Below are positions 8,587 to 17,456 of a stretch of 64,000 nt of DNA, one piece after another. The stretch's first letter is position 1, and each line of letters opens with the position of its first letter. Below the pieces are notes generated by a model that did no database searches, was not told where the DNA came from, and saw only the letters and a program-made list of their open reading frames with translations. Source of the stretch: Methanolapillus africanus (GTDB lineage: Archaea; Halobacteriota; Methanosarcinia; Methanosarcinales; Methanosarcinaceae); assembly GCF_032714475.1 (NCBI RefSeq), contig NZ_JAWDKD010000018.1, positions 62,001-126,000 of the forward strand, read 5' to 3'. Both the position numbers and the translations under genes were made by a program.

Positions 8587-9546
8587 ATGACACAAAATGT
8601 TGAAAGCATAACTGACACACTTAAAAAAGGTTATCGAAACTTAAGAAACAATACATCGATCCTCAGCCCAATATTGATTGAAATCATTGTTGCACTCGTT
8701 GTTGCCATTGTTTTCGGAATGATTGCCGGTGTTGTTGCTGTAATGACTCTGTCAATGGGAACCAATGTATTCCTTACAGTCTATGGTATTTTAGTTTTTA
8801 TTATTGTTCTGATTATTCTTTTAATATCAGCTTACTTTACCGCAGGATTGACCGGTTTAGCAAGAGACGCCATTGCCAACGGAACAGCCAATTGGAACGA
8901 TATGTGGGCCTACGGTAAAAAATACTTCGCCCGCTTCTTCTGGTTTACTTTAATTATCGCCGTCATCTCAGCCTTGTTCCAAGCGCCGTATCTGTATTCG
9001 TATATGAATTATATGACCGCCTTAATTGACAGTATCGGCAGTTTAAGCACGACTTCGCCGTACCCTTACATTCAGCCAAATCCGATGATGAGTGTTTATT
9101 CCTTAATCGGCAAAATTCTCACGTATGTGTTGTCCTTTGTGACTCTCTTTGTGACCGCTGCGATTATCGTTGATGATTTGTCCCTTGTTGATGGATTTAA
9201 AAAATCATTTTCTGTTCTTAAAGAGAACTTTGTGAAAGTGCTTTGCTTCTTCCTGGTTATTCAAATTGTCATTCCGATTTTGATCGGCGTTCTCTTTGGC
9301 ATTCTTCTCTTCATCGTCCTTCTTTTGACGGCTTTATCTCCGATCATCGGAATTATTTTGATGTTGATTTTGATTCTGATTTTGATCGTCCTTTTAATCT
9401 TCTTTATTGCTTTGACGGTGGTCTGGACAACCCGTTACTACATGTCCTTGACCGGAAAGCCGATCTTTGACGAAACCGTTAAAGCGAATGTGGATGACGC
9501 TCAAATCAAAAATGATAATGAAGAAGAAAACGAATTGAACGGTTAA
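8587..9546 (+). CDS. Polytopic membrane protein, paralog 2 of 3
   Basis: This is a 319-residue protein with about six membrane helices and an acidic Asn/Glu-rich tail. It shares the ARDAIANGTANWNDMWAYGK block and the VDDLSLVDGFKKSFSVLKEN block with its two neighbours, so the three arose by tandem duplication. The ribosome-binding site ggag lies 9-10 bp before the ATG. Codon use is more AT-rich at the 5' end than in paralog 1. Each gene has its own terminator and a long upstream gap, so they look like separate transcription units. Confidence 0.8.
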   Translation: MTQNVESITDTLKKGYRNLRNNTSILSPILIEIIVALVVAIVFGMIAGVVAVMTLSMGTNVFLTVYGILVFIIVLIILLISAYFTAGLTGLARDAIANGTANWNDMWAYGKKYFARFFWFTLIIAVISALFQAPYLYSYMNYMTALIDSIGSLSTTSPYPYIQPNPMMSVYSLIGKILTYVLSFVTLFVTAAIIVDDLSLVDGFKKSFSVLKENFVKVLCFFLVIQIVIPILIGVLFGILLFIVLLLTALSPIIGIILMLILILILIVLLIFFIALTVVWTTRYYMSLTGKPIFDETVKANVDDAQIKNDNEEENELNG

Positions 9547-9580
9547 AATTGAACAATTTTAAGGTAAATAATTAAAACTC

Positions 9581-9604
9581 AAATCGGTGATTACTCACCG
9601 ATTT
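9581..9604 (+). terminator. Hairpin terminator after membrane protein 2
   Basis: 10-bp stem AAATCGGTGA / TCACCGATTT with loop TTAC, followed by long T-rich sequence. Confidence 0.7.
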
Positions 9605-9705
9605 ATTTTCTATTTTACTTATTTTTCTCTATTTTTTGTTTTTCTATTTTTTGTTTTTAATATTTTATTTTTTTATCCTTGTTTTTCTTTATTTTTTCTT
9701 TTAAT

Positions 9706-9718
9706 TTATATATAATCT
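9706..9718 (+). promoter_or_regulatory. TATA-like box for membrane protein 3
   Basis: TTTATATATAATC lies about 160 bp before the start at 9877. The 330-bp gap also holds the preceding terminator; the rest is T-rich with no other signal seen. Confidence 0.4.
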
Positions 9719-9876
9719 CAATTGAATTCGCTTTTCCAGTAATTATTTATACACTCCGATTGAGTATGTATTGTGGGTTTCAATATCTTATTTATTTAGT
9801 GTGGGTTATAAATTAATTCAGAGTGTCTCTCATTAATTTATCAATTATTTTTGTTTTTAAAAAAGGAGTTATTTTT

Positions 9877-10908
9877 ATGGAAAGTATATCCGATATTATC
9901 ACAAATGGGTATCATACCCTCAAAAAAAACCAATCTCTCGTTGCACCGCTATTGATTTTCTTCGTCGTTTATTTTATTTTTAACGCCATTTTCCAAGTCA
10001 TCAGCATGTTCTTGGGAATTGGAGTTTCCTTTACCGGTTCATATTCCGCTGTCATGGTCCTGATGACCATCATTTGGATTATTTCCCTTGTTGTTACGTT
10101 GTTGTTAACCGCTTATTTCGAAGCTGGTGCCATCGGTTTGGCAAGAGACGCCACAGCCACCGGAAAAGTCAAATGGTCCGACATGTGGACCTATGGAAAA
10201 CAGTATTATGTTCGGCTCTTTTTGGCGCAGATCGTTTTGGCCGTGATCAGCTTGGTCTGCATCTTGTTCTTTATTCCGTTCATTTATGAAGCCGTCAAAT
10301 ATTCCGGTTTTTACGACCCCTTGGGAACACACAGCACCGCAATGATTGCTTACTTGATGCTCGGTCTTCTTTTGACGCTTGTTTATTCGATTGTGATCAG
10401 CCTCATCTTTTATTTTGTCAGCTACGCCATCGTCATTGACAATTTATCGGTGACCGACAGCTTCAAAAAATCATATAAATTGTTCCGGGAATATCCGGGA
10501 AAGATTATCTCGTTTTTCTTGGCGCTCATCGCTATTATCATTTTAATTGCCATCGTATTCGTAGTTGGATTCGTCATTTTGGCGCTTTTCTTCATCTCTC
10601 CGATTTTGGCGATTATCGGCATCTTGCTCATGCTTGTTTTATATCTGATCTTTATTGTCGTCTTGATTCTCTTTGCCGTTTTGGCAACGATCTGGGAAAC
10701 CCGCCTTTACATGGTTTTGACCGGCAAGCCGATCTTCGGGACCGAAACGGAACTTCACCGCGACACATCCCAGCAGCATTTGGCTGAAATGAGAGCGGAA
10801 GAAGAAAAGGAAACAGCAACTGTTCCGAAAACGGATGCAGAATCCCAAACCGAAACACAAACTCAAATCAAAACAGATGATGAAGAAGAGAGCGAATTGA
10901 ACAATTAA
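9877..10908 (+). CDS. Polytopic membrane protein, paralog 3 of 3
   Basis: This is about 343 residues from ATG 9877, which has aaaaggag 9 bp upstream; the open frame begins earlier but lacks such a site. It has the same helix pattern and shared blocks (GLARDATATGKVKWSDMWTY, VIDNLSVTDSFKKSYKLF) as the two genes before it. Its C-terminal tail is longest, with a charged run containing ETATVPKTDAESQTETQTQ, a simple-repeat composition seen in other proteins of the window. Function unknown; a membrane-stress or transport role would be a guess. Confidence 0.8.
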   Translation: MESISDIITNGYHTLKKNQSLVAPLLIFFVVYFIFNAIFQVISMFLGIGVSFTGSYSAVMVLMTIIWIISLVVTLLLTAYFEAGAIGLARDATATGKVKWSDMWTYGKQYYVRLFLAQIVLAVISLVCILFFIPFIYEAVKYSGFYDPLGTHSTAMIAYLMLGLLLTLVYSIVISLIFYFVSYAIVIDNLSVTDSFKKSYKLFREYPGKIISFFLALIAIIILIAIVFVVGFVILALFFISPILAIIGILLMLVLYLIFIVVLILFAVLATIWETRLYMVLTGKPIFGTETELHRDTSQQHLAEMRAEEEKETATVPKTDAESQTETQTQIKTDDEEESELNN

Positions 10909-10916
10909 TCAAAATC

Positions 10917-10937
10917 GTGATGTGATTCTCACATCAC
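10917..10937 (+). terminator. Hairpin terminator after membrane protein 3
   Basis: 9-bp stem GTGATGTGA / TCACATCAC with loop TTC, followed by TTTTTTG. Confidence 0.7.
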
Positions 10938-11128
10938 TTTTTTGCTTTTTAATTGCTTTTTAATTATCCATTTCATTTTATTCTCTTTCTTTTCATTTTA
11001 TTTTTTTTATTTTTCTGTTTTTCATTCATTTTTATTTCTTTTTTTTAGGAAATTCTTTAAATATCCAAGGCGTATGGAAGAATATCTTTTATCAAAAAAT
11101 TAAAATATATTTCACATGAGGTTATTTT

Positions 11129-11626
11129 ATGGAAAAGCACATCCAAGGGAAAGTTTGGACATTCGGAAACGACATTGATACTGATGTCATCATTCCCGGA
11201 AAATATTTGAGAACGACCGACATGCAAGTTTTTGCCGACCACGCAATGGAAGGCATCGATCCCGATTTTTCAAAGAAAGTTCAAAAAGGCGACATCATCG
11301 TCGCCGGCGATAACTTCGGCTGCGGCTCTTCCCGGGAACAGGCGCCGCTCGCCCTCAAATATGCCGGCGTTTCGTGCGTGATCGCCAAATATTTCGCCCG
11401 CATCTTTTTCAGAAACGCAATCAATGTCGGACTTCTGATTATTGAGGCCGACATCGACGCCCAAGAAGGCGATACGGTCGATGTCGATTTGGAAAAAGGC
11501 ATCATCTGTGTCAACGGCGATGCAAACAAAACGTATCCGGCCGGCAAAATTCCGGACTTTCTGCTTGAGATTTTAGAAGACGGCGGACTGGTTGAACATC
11601 GGAAAAAGAATCAGGCTGAACAATAA
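11129..11626 (+). CDS. Homoaconitase / 3-isopropylmalate dehydratase small subunit
   Basis: The small (swivel) subunit of an aconitase-type hydro-lyase, 165 residues. NDIDTDVIIPGKYLRT and GDNFGCGSSREQAP are diagnostic. The substrate-specificity loop reads YLRT (residues 26-29), the form reported for methanogen homoaconitase (coenzyme B pathway) as opposed to the YLVY-type loop of isopropylmalate isomerase, so a role in 2-oxosuberate synthesis is favoured. It is followed 71 bp later by a matching dehydrogenase; the large-subunit candidate lies at 35914-37191. The ribosome-binding site is gaggt. Confidence 0.9.
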   Translation: MEKHIQGKVWTFGNDIDTDVIIPGKYLRTTDMQVFADHAMEGIDPDFSKKVQKGDIIVAGDNFGCGSSREQAPLALKYAGVSCVIAKYFARIFFRNAINVGLLIIEADIDAQEGDTVDVDLEKGIICVNGDANKTYPAGKIPDFLLEILEDGGLVEHRKKNQAEQ

Positions 11627-11697
11627 TCTCAATAATTTTTTCATTTATTATTTTTTTTTATTTTGTTATTTGATTGATTTGTGTGATGGGTGTTTGA

Positions 11698-12738
11698 ATG
11701 AGAATTGCAATTGTTGAAGGCGATGGTATCGGAAAAGAAGTGATTCCGGAAGCCGTTTTGTTGCTGGATTATTTTAATGAGAAATATAATCTCGGATTTG
11801 AAAAAGTGCCGGTGGAAGTCGGGTACGTCAAATGGGAAAAAACGGGTGAGGCTATCTCGGACGCCGACATCGATGTTTTGAAGTCCTGCGATGCCGTTTT
11901 ATTTGGCGCGATTACGACCGTGAACGCCCCGTCTTACAAAAGCGTTGTACTACGCATTCGCAAAGAACTGGATTTTTTTGCCAACGTCCGCCCGATTCGC
12001 CCGATTCCGGGCATTGAGAAGTGTTTCAACTACGGTTTTTTGAAGCCGGAAACCGACATGATTATTGTCCGCGAAAACACGGAAGGCTTGTATTCCGGCA
12101 TCGAAGAACTCGGTGACGAACGGTCGACGACGCTTCGCGTGATCACAAAGAAAGCCAGCGCCCGGATTGCCGCTTTCGCGTCGGAACTCGCGTCCGCCCG
12201 CCGAAACAAGCTGACCGTCGTTCATAAATCAAATGTCATCAAATCCGACAAACTCTTTTTGGACACTTGCAAAAAAACGGCCTTGGATTACTTTGTCGAA
12301 CCAAACGATATGTTGGTCGACGCTTTTTCATACGATATGCTGATTCATCCCGAAAAATACGACGTCGTCGTCACCACCAACCTTTTCGGCGACATTCTCA
12401 GCGACACCGGCGCCGTTCTTCTCGGCAGCATCGGCCTCGCCCCAAGCGCCAACATCGGCGACAAAACAGCGCTCTTTGAGCCGGTTCACGGCAGCGCACC
12501 TGATATTGCCGGCAAAGGAATCGCCAACCCGATTGCAGCGATTTTGAGCCTGAAAATGATGTTTGAATGGCTGAAAATGAGCAGGGAGGCGGAAATTATT
12601 GAAAAAGCCGTATCTGTTGCATTATTTGAAAAGAAAGTCACAGCGGATCTCGGCGGAAATTTATCGACGATGGAAGCCGGAAAATTCATTTTAGAACAAG
12701 TTAAAATATTGGACTCAAAAATGGAAAAAAGAAGTTAA
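11698..12738 (+). CDS. 3-isopropylmalate / homoisocitrate dehydrogenase family
   Basis: This is a 346-residue NAD-dependent beta-decarboxylating dehydrogenase. GDGIGKEVIPEA, IVRENTEGLYSGIE, TVVHKSNVIKSDKLF, DAFSYDMLIHPEKYDVVVT and EPVHGSAPDIAGKGIANPIA are all present, giving the metal-binding aspartates and NAD loop. In methanogens this family includes LeuB and AksF (homoisocitrate and longer homologs); the next-door YLRT-type subunit favours AksF, but one enzyme may serve both pathways. The downstream gap carries element B. Confidence 0.9.
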   Translation: MRIAIVEGDGIGKEVIPEAVLLLDYFNEKYNLGFEKVPVEVGYVKWEKTGEAISDADIDVLKSCDAVLFGAITTVNAPSYKSVVLRIRKELDFFANVRPIRPIPGIEKCFNYGFLKPETDMIIVRENTEGLYSGIEELGDERSTTLRVITKKASARIAAFASELASARRNKLTVVHKSNVIKSDKLFLDTCKKTALDYFVEPNDMLVDAFSYDMLIHPEKYDVVVTTNLFGDILSDTGAVLLGSIGLAPSANIGDKTALFEPVHGSAPDIAGKGIANPIAAILSLKMMFEWLKMSREAEIIEKAVSVALFEKKVTADLGGNLSTMEAGKFILEQVKILDSKMEKRS

Positions 12739-12791
12739 TAGCTTTCTTTTTTTTCTTTTTTCCTTTTCATTTTATCTCTTTTTTTAATCGT

Positions 12792-12979
12792 TCAAGCAAA
12801 CCATCCCGCAAAATCAGACGCTTTGCGTCTGTATTTTGCGGATTCCGATCAGTAAGATACATTCTAATTTACAGTACTGAGTTGCACCTACTGTTTACTG
12901 TATTAAATTGTATCTGTTCGCGGTATCCGTAAAATACAAACGCTGTCGCGTTTGATTTTACGGGGCGGTTTTCGTGACA
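12792..12979. repeat. Palindromic modular element, locus B (two inverted type 1 ends)
   Basis: A compact, complete example. The left terminus TCAAGCAAACCATCCCG is followed by stem AAAATCAGACGC-TTT-GCGTCTGTATTTT and GCGGATTCCG. The right half is its inverted counterpart: CGGTATCCGTAAAATACAAACGC, loop TGTC, GCGTTTGATTTTACGG, then GGCGGTTTTCGTGA. Between them is a short TTGCACCTACTGTTTACTGT unit. Confidence 0.8.
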
Positions 12980-13026
12980 TTTTCAAAAAACGATCGTTCG
13001 ATTCTAATAATGCTCAAAAAAAGTGT

Positions 13027-13043
13027 CGCCATAACGCGCGCGC
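13027..13043 (-). repeat. GCGCGCGTTAY motif, copy 5
   Basis: Plus strand CGCCATAACGCGCGCGC, preceded by AAAGTGT. It lies about 107 bp beyond the 3' end of the minus-strand protease gene and reads in that gene's direction. It is joined to element B by the AAAAAACG-type linker. Confidence 0.8.
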
Positions 13044-13149
13044 ATGCCGCTCGCCAAAAATATGAAAAAAAGAAACAAAGAAAAAACAAAACAAAAGCGG
13101 AGGCAAAATTTAGTTTTTTGCCACAACGCTTTCATTTTATATTTTTATT

Positions 13150-15111
13150 TTATCCCAGCAAAGTCAGGAAATATTTTCCGATAAACGGCCAAATGAACAT
13201 GAAAATAAATGATCCGAAAATGAAAATGCTCAGATAGAAGCAAATCTTCCCGGCCAGCCGCGCTGCTTTTTCGGAACTCATTTTAAACTTTTCACCGATC
13301 GTTTGAATCATCGCTCTAAAGACGTGGCCGCCGTCGAGCGGATTGGCCGGCAGGCAGTTGAAAAGACCGACATAAAAGTTCAGCCACGCGATCCAAAAGA
13401 GCGCATTGGCGATCCAGAATATGCCGATGCCGAGCGGTTCCGCCCAGCCGGTGGGCGCGTAAAACTGCATCATCGAACCCGAAAATCCGCTGAAACCCTC
13501 GCCGGTGAGGCCGAAGAACGGCAATGCCATCATGTAAATCCAAGCGGCAAGCATCACTTTTAAGGATCCGCTGATGTCCGAGAAGTCCAAATCAAACAGC
13601 ATGGACGGGAGGCGGTTGAGAATATCCAAATAGGTGGCGGCGTTGAACTGGCCGACCGAAAATCCGAGAAGACCGATGTGCAGCGGACCGGATGTGTAAG
13701 AAATGCCCATGTAGGCGCGGGACGCGTCGTTTGGATTTTGACCGAGCGTGATCGTCAGGTCCTGCGTTTGAACGACGTGGCCGTTCTCATCAAAGGTTTC
13801 CGCCGTTAAAACGATGGTGTCTCCGGGTTTTTTCGTGGAAAGCATTTCTGAAAACCCGTTGACGTCGGGAACATAAACGCCGTCGGCCTTTGTTATGACC
13901 ATACCGGATTCTATGCCGGCGGATTCGGCCGGTGAGCCGGAAACGACGTTCTGAATATAAATGCCGGCGTAATTGACGTTTTCAGCGTTCGCATTTGTTT
14001 TCAGCGTGTAATCCGTTATGACGCGATCATAAGCGGCCGAAACGACAACGGAATCTCCCGGCGCAACATTTTTCAGCGATTCATTAATCGAAGCCGGATC
14101 CGTTACGGTTTGTCCGTTGATGGAGACGATCACCATGTCCTTGGAAAGGCCGGCGATAGCGGCCGGAGAGTTGTTGTCAATGTCGGTAATTTGAAGGCTT
14201 CCGATGGTTGTAATGCCGCCCAAAACGGGGCCGAAGAATAAAATGAAAGCGACAAGCGCAATACAGAAGTTCGCCATCACGCCGGCAGAAAGCACGCGAG
14301 AGCGTTGAACATTGGTGGCGACGACTTTCGGCTTTGTTTTCGTGTTTGTTTTTGCATTTGTTTTTTCATTTGCATTTGTATTTTCTGTTTGGCTTTCTGT
14401 TTTTGTTTGTTCTTCCGTTTCCGTTTGCTTTTCCGTTTCCATCTGTTTTTCAGCTTGCGCTTCTGTCTCTTTGTTTAGCTGAGCCTCATGTGCCCGAATT
14501 TCTTCGATGCTGGCGGTCATATCGTTGTATTCCGATTGCGCTTGTGCTTGAGCCCGCTGTTTCTCGAAATCGATTTCGCCGCCGAAGAGTTCTTCTTCAT
14601 CCGGTTCGGCAAAACCGCCGATCGGAATAATCGCGAGCAGAATACCCATCGATTTGACGCGGATGCCTTCGACGCGCGCCAAAATGGAGTGCGAAAACTC
14701 ATGGACAACCAAAGTGACGACGAGCGCCAGAAGTCCCCAGGTGAACGGAATGAAATCGTTGACGCCCGGTATCAGGAAGATGTTTTTCAGTTCGTTATAT
14801 TTGCCAGGCTCCATCACGCTGCCTTCCAAAAACGATTCGACCAGCGCGTAATCGGACGCCAGCACGAGCGCGAACATGAAAATCATGCCGATAAACATCA
14901 AAACAATGCCGATGTTTGCGAAAAGCCGCCAAAAACGCTTTGGTTTGGCCGCTTTGTCAATCCATTCCAATCCTTTGGTGGTCCGGATCATCAAAATGGG
15001 ACCCCATGCCGAAATATTATGTTTTTCCCAAAAACCGCGTCGGTCCAAAAAGGAAACAATCATCCAATATAATAAAAAAACGGCGATTAACGCCATTGTC
15101 GAAGGTTGCAA
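13150..15111 (-). CDS. Site-2 protease family membrane metalloprotease with PDZ domains (M50)
   Basis: This is a 653-residue integral membrane zinc protease for intramembrane cleavage. The catalytic HEFSH lies near residue 137 and the distal NPLDGGH motif near residue 590, each within hydrophobic segments. Two PDZ-like domains lie between them (about 290-345 and 365-425). A hydrophilic Glu/Thr/Lys/Gln-rich insert, encoded by near-repetitive DNA (about 14335-14560), splits the first catalytic segment from the PDZ region; it is unusual for the family. The TTG start at 15111 is supported by AGGTGA 4 bp upstream. A regulated-proteolysis role is likely; the substrate is unknown. Confidence 0.9.
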   Translation of the reverse strand: MQPSTMALIAVFLLYWMIVSFLDRRGFWEKHNISAWGPILMIRTTKGLEWIDKAAKPKRFWRLFANIGIVLMFIGMIFMFALVLASDYALVESFLEGSVMEPGKYNELKNIFLIPGVNDFIPFTWGLLALVVTLVVHEFSHSILARVEGIRVKSMGILLAIIPIGGFAEPDEEELFGGEIDFEKQRAQAQAQSEYNDMTASIEEIRAHEAQLNKETEAQAEKQMETEKQTETEEQTKTESQTENTNANEKTNAKTNTKTKPKVVATNVQRSRVLSAGVMANFCIALVAFILFFGPVLGGITTIGSLQITDIDNNSPAAIAGLSKDMVIVSINGQTVTDPASINESLKNVAPGDSVVVSAAYDRVITDYTLKTNANAENVNYAGIYIQNVVSGSPAESAGIESGMVITKADGVYVPDVNGFSEMLSTKKPGDTIVLTAETFDENGHVVQTQDLTITLGQNPNDASRAYMGISYTSGPLHIGLLGFSVGQFNAATYLDILNRLPSMLFDLDFSDISGSLKVMLAAWIYMMALPFFGLTGEGFSGFSGSMMQFYAPTGWAEPLGIGIFWIANALFWIAWLNFYVGLFNCLPANPLDGGHVFRAMIQTIGEKFKMSSEKAARLAGKICFYLSIFIFGSFIFMFIWPFIGKYFLTLLG

Positions 15112-15272
15112 TAAATCACCTGTTTGTTTTTTCGAAGTTTAAAAAGTTTAATTCGGTCTGTTGGATGATAAAAGTTCTTCAAATAAATAAGGTTTAGCAA
15201 CGATGTGAAAACGCTTATGGGTGTCGAATAAATTAAAACAGAGGGCGTTTTTTGGCGAGTCGTTAAAAATGA

Positions 15273-15289
15273 TCGCAATAACGCGCGCG
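15273..15289 (-). repeat. GCGCGCGTTAY motif, copy 6
   Basis: Plus strand TCGCAATAACGCGCGCG. It lies in the PAN 3' flank beyond element C and reads in PAN's direction. Confidence 0.75.
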
Positions 15290-15373
15290 TGGGCCGTGGC
15301 GCCAAGTTGGGTACCATTTTTGAGCCGGTGATTGCTGTGCTGTCATTGCAGATGGCAACTGTTCCCTATATGG

Positions 15374-15962
15374 ACCCACAAGTTCAGAATGTCGAGCGCC
15401 GAAGGCGTGAGGTGGATTGAACTTGGCGGATTACTCTAAAAATTAGGTGTAAAAATAGAATCAGTCTGTACATATTTTTAGAATTCTGATTGTACCTGCT
15501 GTTTCCAATAATACAGATTATTTCTTGCTCCAATCTGCACCTTCTGTTCCTAAAAATACACATATTTATTGGTGCCGATTTACATCTATTGTTCACTATT
15601 TCAGCTACAGCTTACCGTTTGCTGTAAAATTGAATCTGTTCGTGGTATCCGTAAAATACAAACGCTATCGCGTTTGATTTTAAGGGGTGGTTTGCTTGAC
15701 ACTATTAACTTGCCGGACATACTTGCGACCGAAGGGAGCCGTTCGCGTAGCGAACTTTTAGAAACAGACTCCCACCGCCCTTGAAAAATTCTGAGCGAAG
15801 CGAGGAATTTTTCGGTTGATGTTACGGGATGGTTTGCTTGACATTCGGAACAAGCAAAACCAAACTTTCCGCGACCGATGGGAGCCGTTCGCGAAGCGAA
15901 CTCATGGAAACAGAGTTCCACCGCCCTTGAAAATTCCGAAGCGAAGCGCAGGAATTTTTCTT
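15374..15962. repeat. Palindromic modular element, locus C (composite)
   Basis: In order: a type 2 hairpin (about 15374-15430, core GCGCCGAAGGCG); several TGCACC-type units (15430-15640); a type 1 right end finishing in GGGGTGGTTTGCTTGA (to 15699); a type 3 module (GTTCGCGTAGCGAAC and the AAAAATTC/GAATTTTT dyad) ending in ACGGGATGGTTTGCTTGA (to about 15841); and a second type 3 module that stops at the PAN stop codon. It occupies nearly the whole gap between PAN and the protease. Confidence 0.8.
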
Positions 15963-17231
15963 TTACATAAACATGTTGTTGGGGACAGTGTTTTTATTTG
16001 TTTCCTCATCCCGTTTCACTTTTTTCACGGCGTCCAAAAGGTCTTGCATTTGGATCACGTTTCCGCGGCGGCGGAGCACAAAAATACCGGCTTCGCGGGA
16101 AACGGCGTTCAAATCGGCGCCGGAAAATCCGACTGTGTTTTTCGCCAGTTTTTCCAAATCGACGTCCGGTGCAAGATTCATCTTCCGGGTGTGGATTTGG
16201 AGAATCTCGTTGCGGGCTTTTTCGTCCGGCATCGGCACTTCAATGGCGCGGTCGAAACGGCCCGGGCGCAGGAGAGCCGGGTCCAACAAATCTTTTCTGT
16301 TGGTGGCGGCCATAATTTTCACATCGCCGCGTCCGTCGAATCCGTCCATTTCAGCCAGCAGCTGAAGCATCGTCCGGTTGACTTCGGCCGAACCGCTTGT
16401 GCCGTCAAAAGTTCGGGTACCGCCGACAGCGTCGATTTCGTCGATGAAAAGAATGGCGGGCGCTTTGGATCTGGCCATCGCAAAAATATCTTTCACAAGA
16501 CGGGCGCCTTCACCAACGAATTTTTGAACCAAATCGGAGCCGGACATCCGGATAAATGTTGCATTGGCTTGCGTGGCCACTGCTTTTGCAATCAGGGTTT
16601 TTCCGGTACCGGGACTGCCGTACAAGAGAACGCCCGACGGCGGCTCAATGCCGATCTGTTCAAACAGTTCGGGGTGGGTGAGCGGCAGCTCGACGGTTTC
16701 AATCACTTCTAAAATCACATCTGAGAGGCCGCCGACCATGTCGTAAGAAACGTTGGGCGACTGAATCAATTCCATGACTTGGGCGCGAACGTCGGTCGAC
16801 TGGCTGATTGTGGTCATAATGACGTAAGCAGCACCGTTGACGGCCACACGCATGCCGGGTTCCAAATCTCCGTTGAAATCAGGCGACTTGTGTGTTAAAA
16901 TTTCCTGGTTGTTGCCGTGCAGTTTAATAAGGACCGCGTCGTCAAAAATTTCCATGACGGTCGCAATGAAAAAGGGGGTTTTTGTCAGCTCTTCCACTTG
17001 ATTTTTAAGGCGGCGTATCTCCCAGCGGTGATCCTCGACGATTTGCGTCATTTTGAGGACGTTGGCTTTGAGTTCGCCGTTTTCAATTTTGGAAGCCGAC
17101 AACTCTTCCGTTAAAATTTTAACTTTAAGCAACAACTCTTCGTTTTCAATGGTTAATTTTTCCGAAGAATGTTCTTTGTTGGAATGTTCGAGAGCCACAT
17201 TGTTGGCTAAATCGTTTTCTGACATAATCAT
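15963..17231 (-). CDS. pan: Proteasome-activating nucleotidase (AAA ATPase)
   Basis: This is a 422-residue archaeal 19S-like unfoldase that feeds the 20S proteasome. A coiled coil (about residues 20-85) is followed by an OB-type domain and the AAA module: GSPGTGKT Walker A, ILFIDEIDAVGG Walker B, and ATNRKDLLDPALLRPGRFDR second region of homology. The C-terminus ends NNMFM; the usual HbYX docking motif (hydrophobic-Tyr-any) is thus represented by Met-Phe-Met, with Phe for Tyr. The gene ends directly against a type 3 hairpin module. Start: ATG 17231, with a nearby alternative at 17225. Confidence 0.93.
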   Translation of the reverse strand: MIMSENDLANNVALEHSNKEHSSEKLTIENEELLLKVKILTEELSASKIENGELKANVLKMTQIVEDHRWEIRRLKNQVEELTKTPFFIATVMEIFDDAVLIKLHGNNQEILTHKSPDFNGDLEPGMRVAVNGAAYVIMTTISQSTDVRAQVMELIQSPNVSYDMVGGLSDVILEVIETVELPLTHPELFEQIGIEPPSGVLLYGSPGTGKTLIAKAVATQANATFIRMSGSDLVQKFVGEGARLVKDIFAMARSKAPAILFIDEIDAVGGTRTFDGTSGSAEVNRTMLQLLAEMDGFDGRGDVKIMAATNRKDLLDPALLRPGRFDRAIEVPMPDEKARNEILQIHTRKMNLAPDVDLEKLAKNTVGFSGADLNAVSREAGIFVLRRRGNVIQMQDLLDAVKKVKRDEETNKNTVPNNMFM

Positions 17232-17397
17232 TGAGAAAAGGCTTTGATATTAATAACCTTTTTCTCAAATAAAAATAGACTGTTACGAGGATGTTGGAAT
17301 CATCATAAATGGCTTTTAAATATCAAGAACCATATGTTTATATAAAACGAGACGGGTCTAATGCTTAACATTTTAAGACATGAAAATCTTAATGTGG

Positions 17398-17452
17398 GTG
17401 TTGTGAATATTTGTGAGTGATTGTGAATAATTGTGAATGATTGTGTGTTTTG
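17398..17452. repeat. TTGTGAATGAT-type short tandem repeat
   Basis: About five degenerate copies of an 11-bp unit (TTGTGAATGAT, TTGTGAATAAT and variants) lie just before the small membrane protein at 17457. This may be a divergent promoter region with PAN. Confidence 0.5.
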
Positions 17453-17456
17453 AGCA

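Noticed and set aside
14488..15072. Open frame on the plus strand opposite the site-2 protease
   Set aside because: Antisense shadow of a clear membrane protease with intact motifs.
15816..16712. Long open frame on the plus strand opposite PAN
   Set aside because: It is antisense to the well-conserved PAN gene and has no family features; codon bias of PAN explains it.
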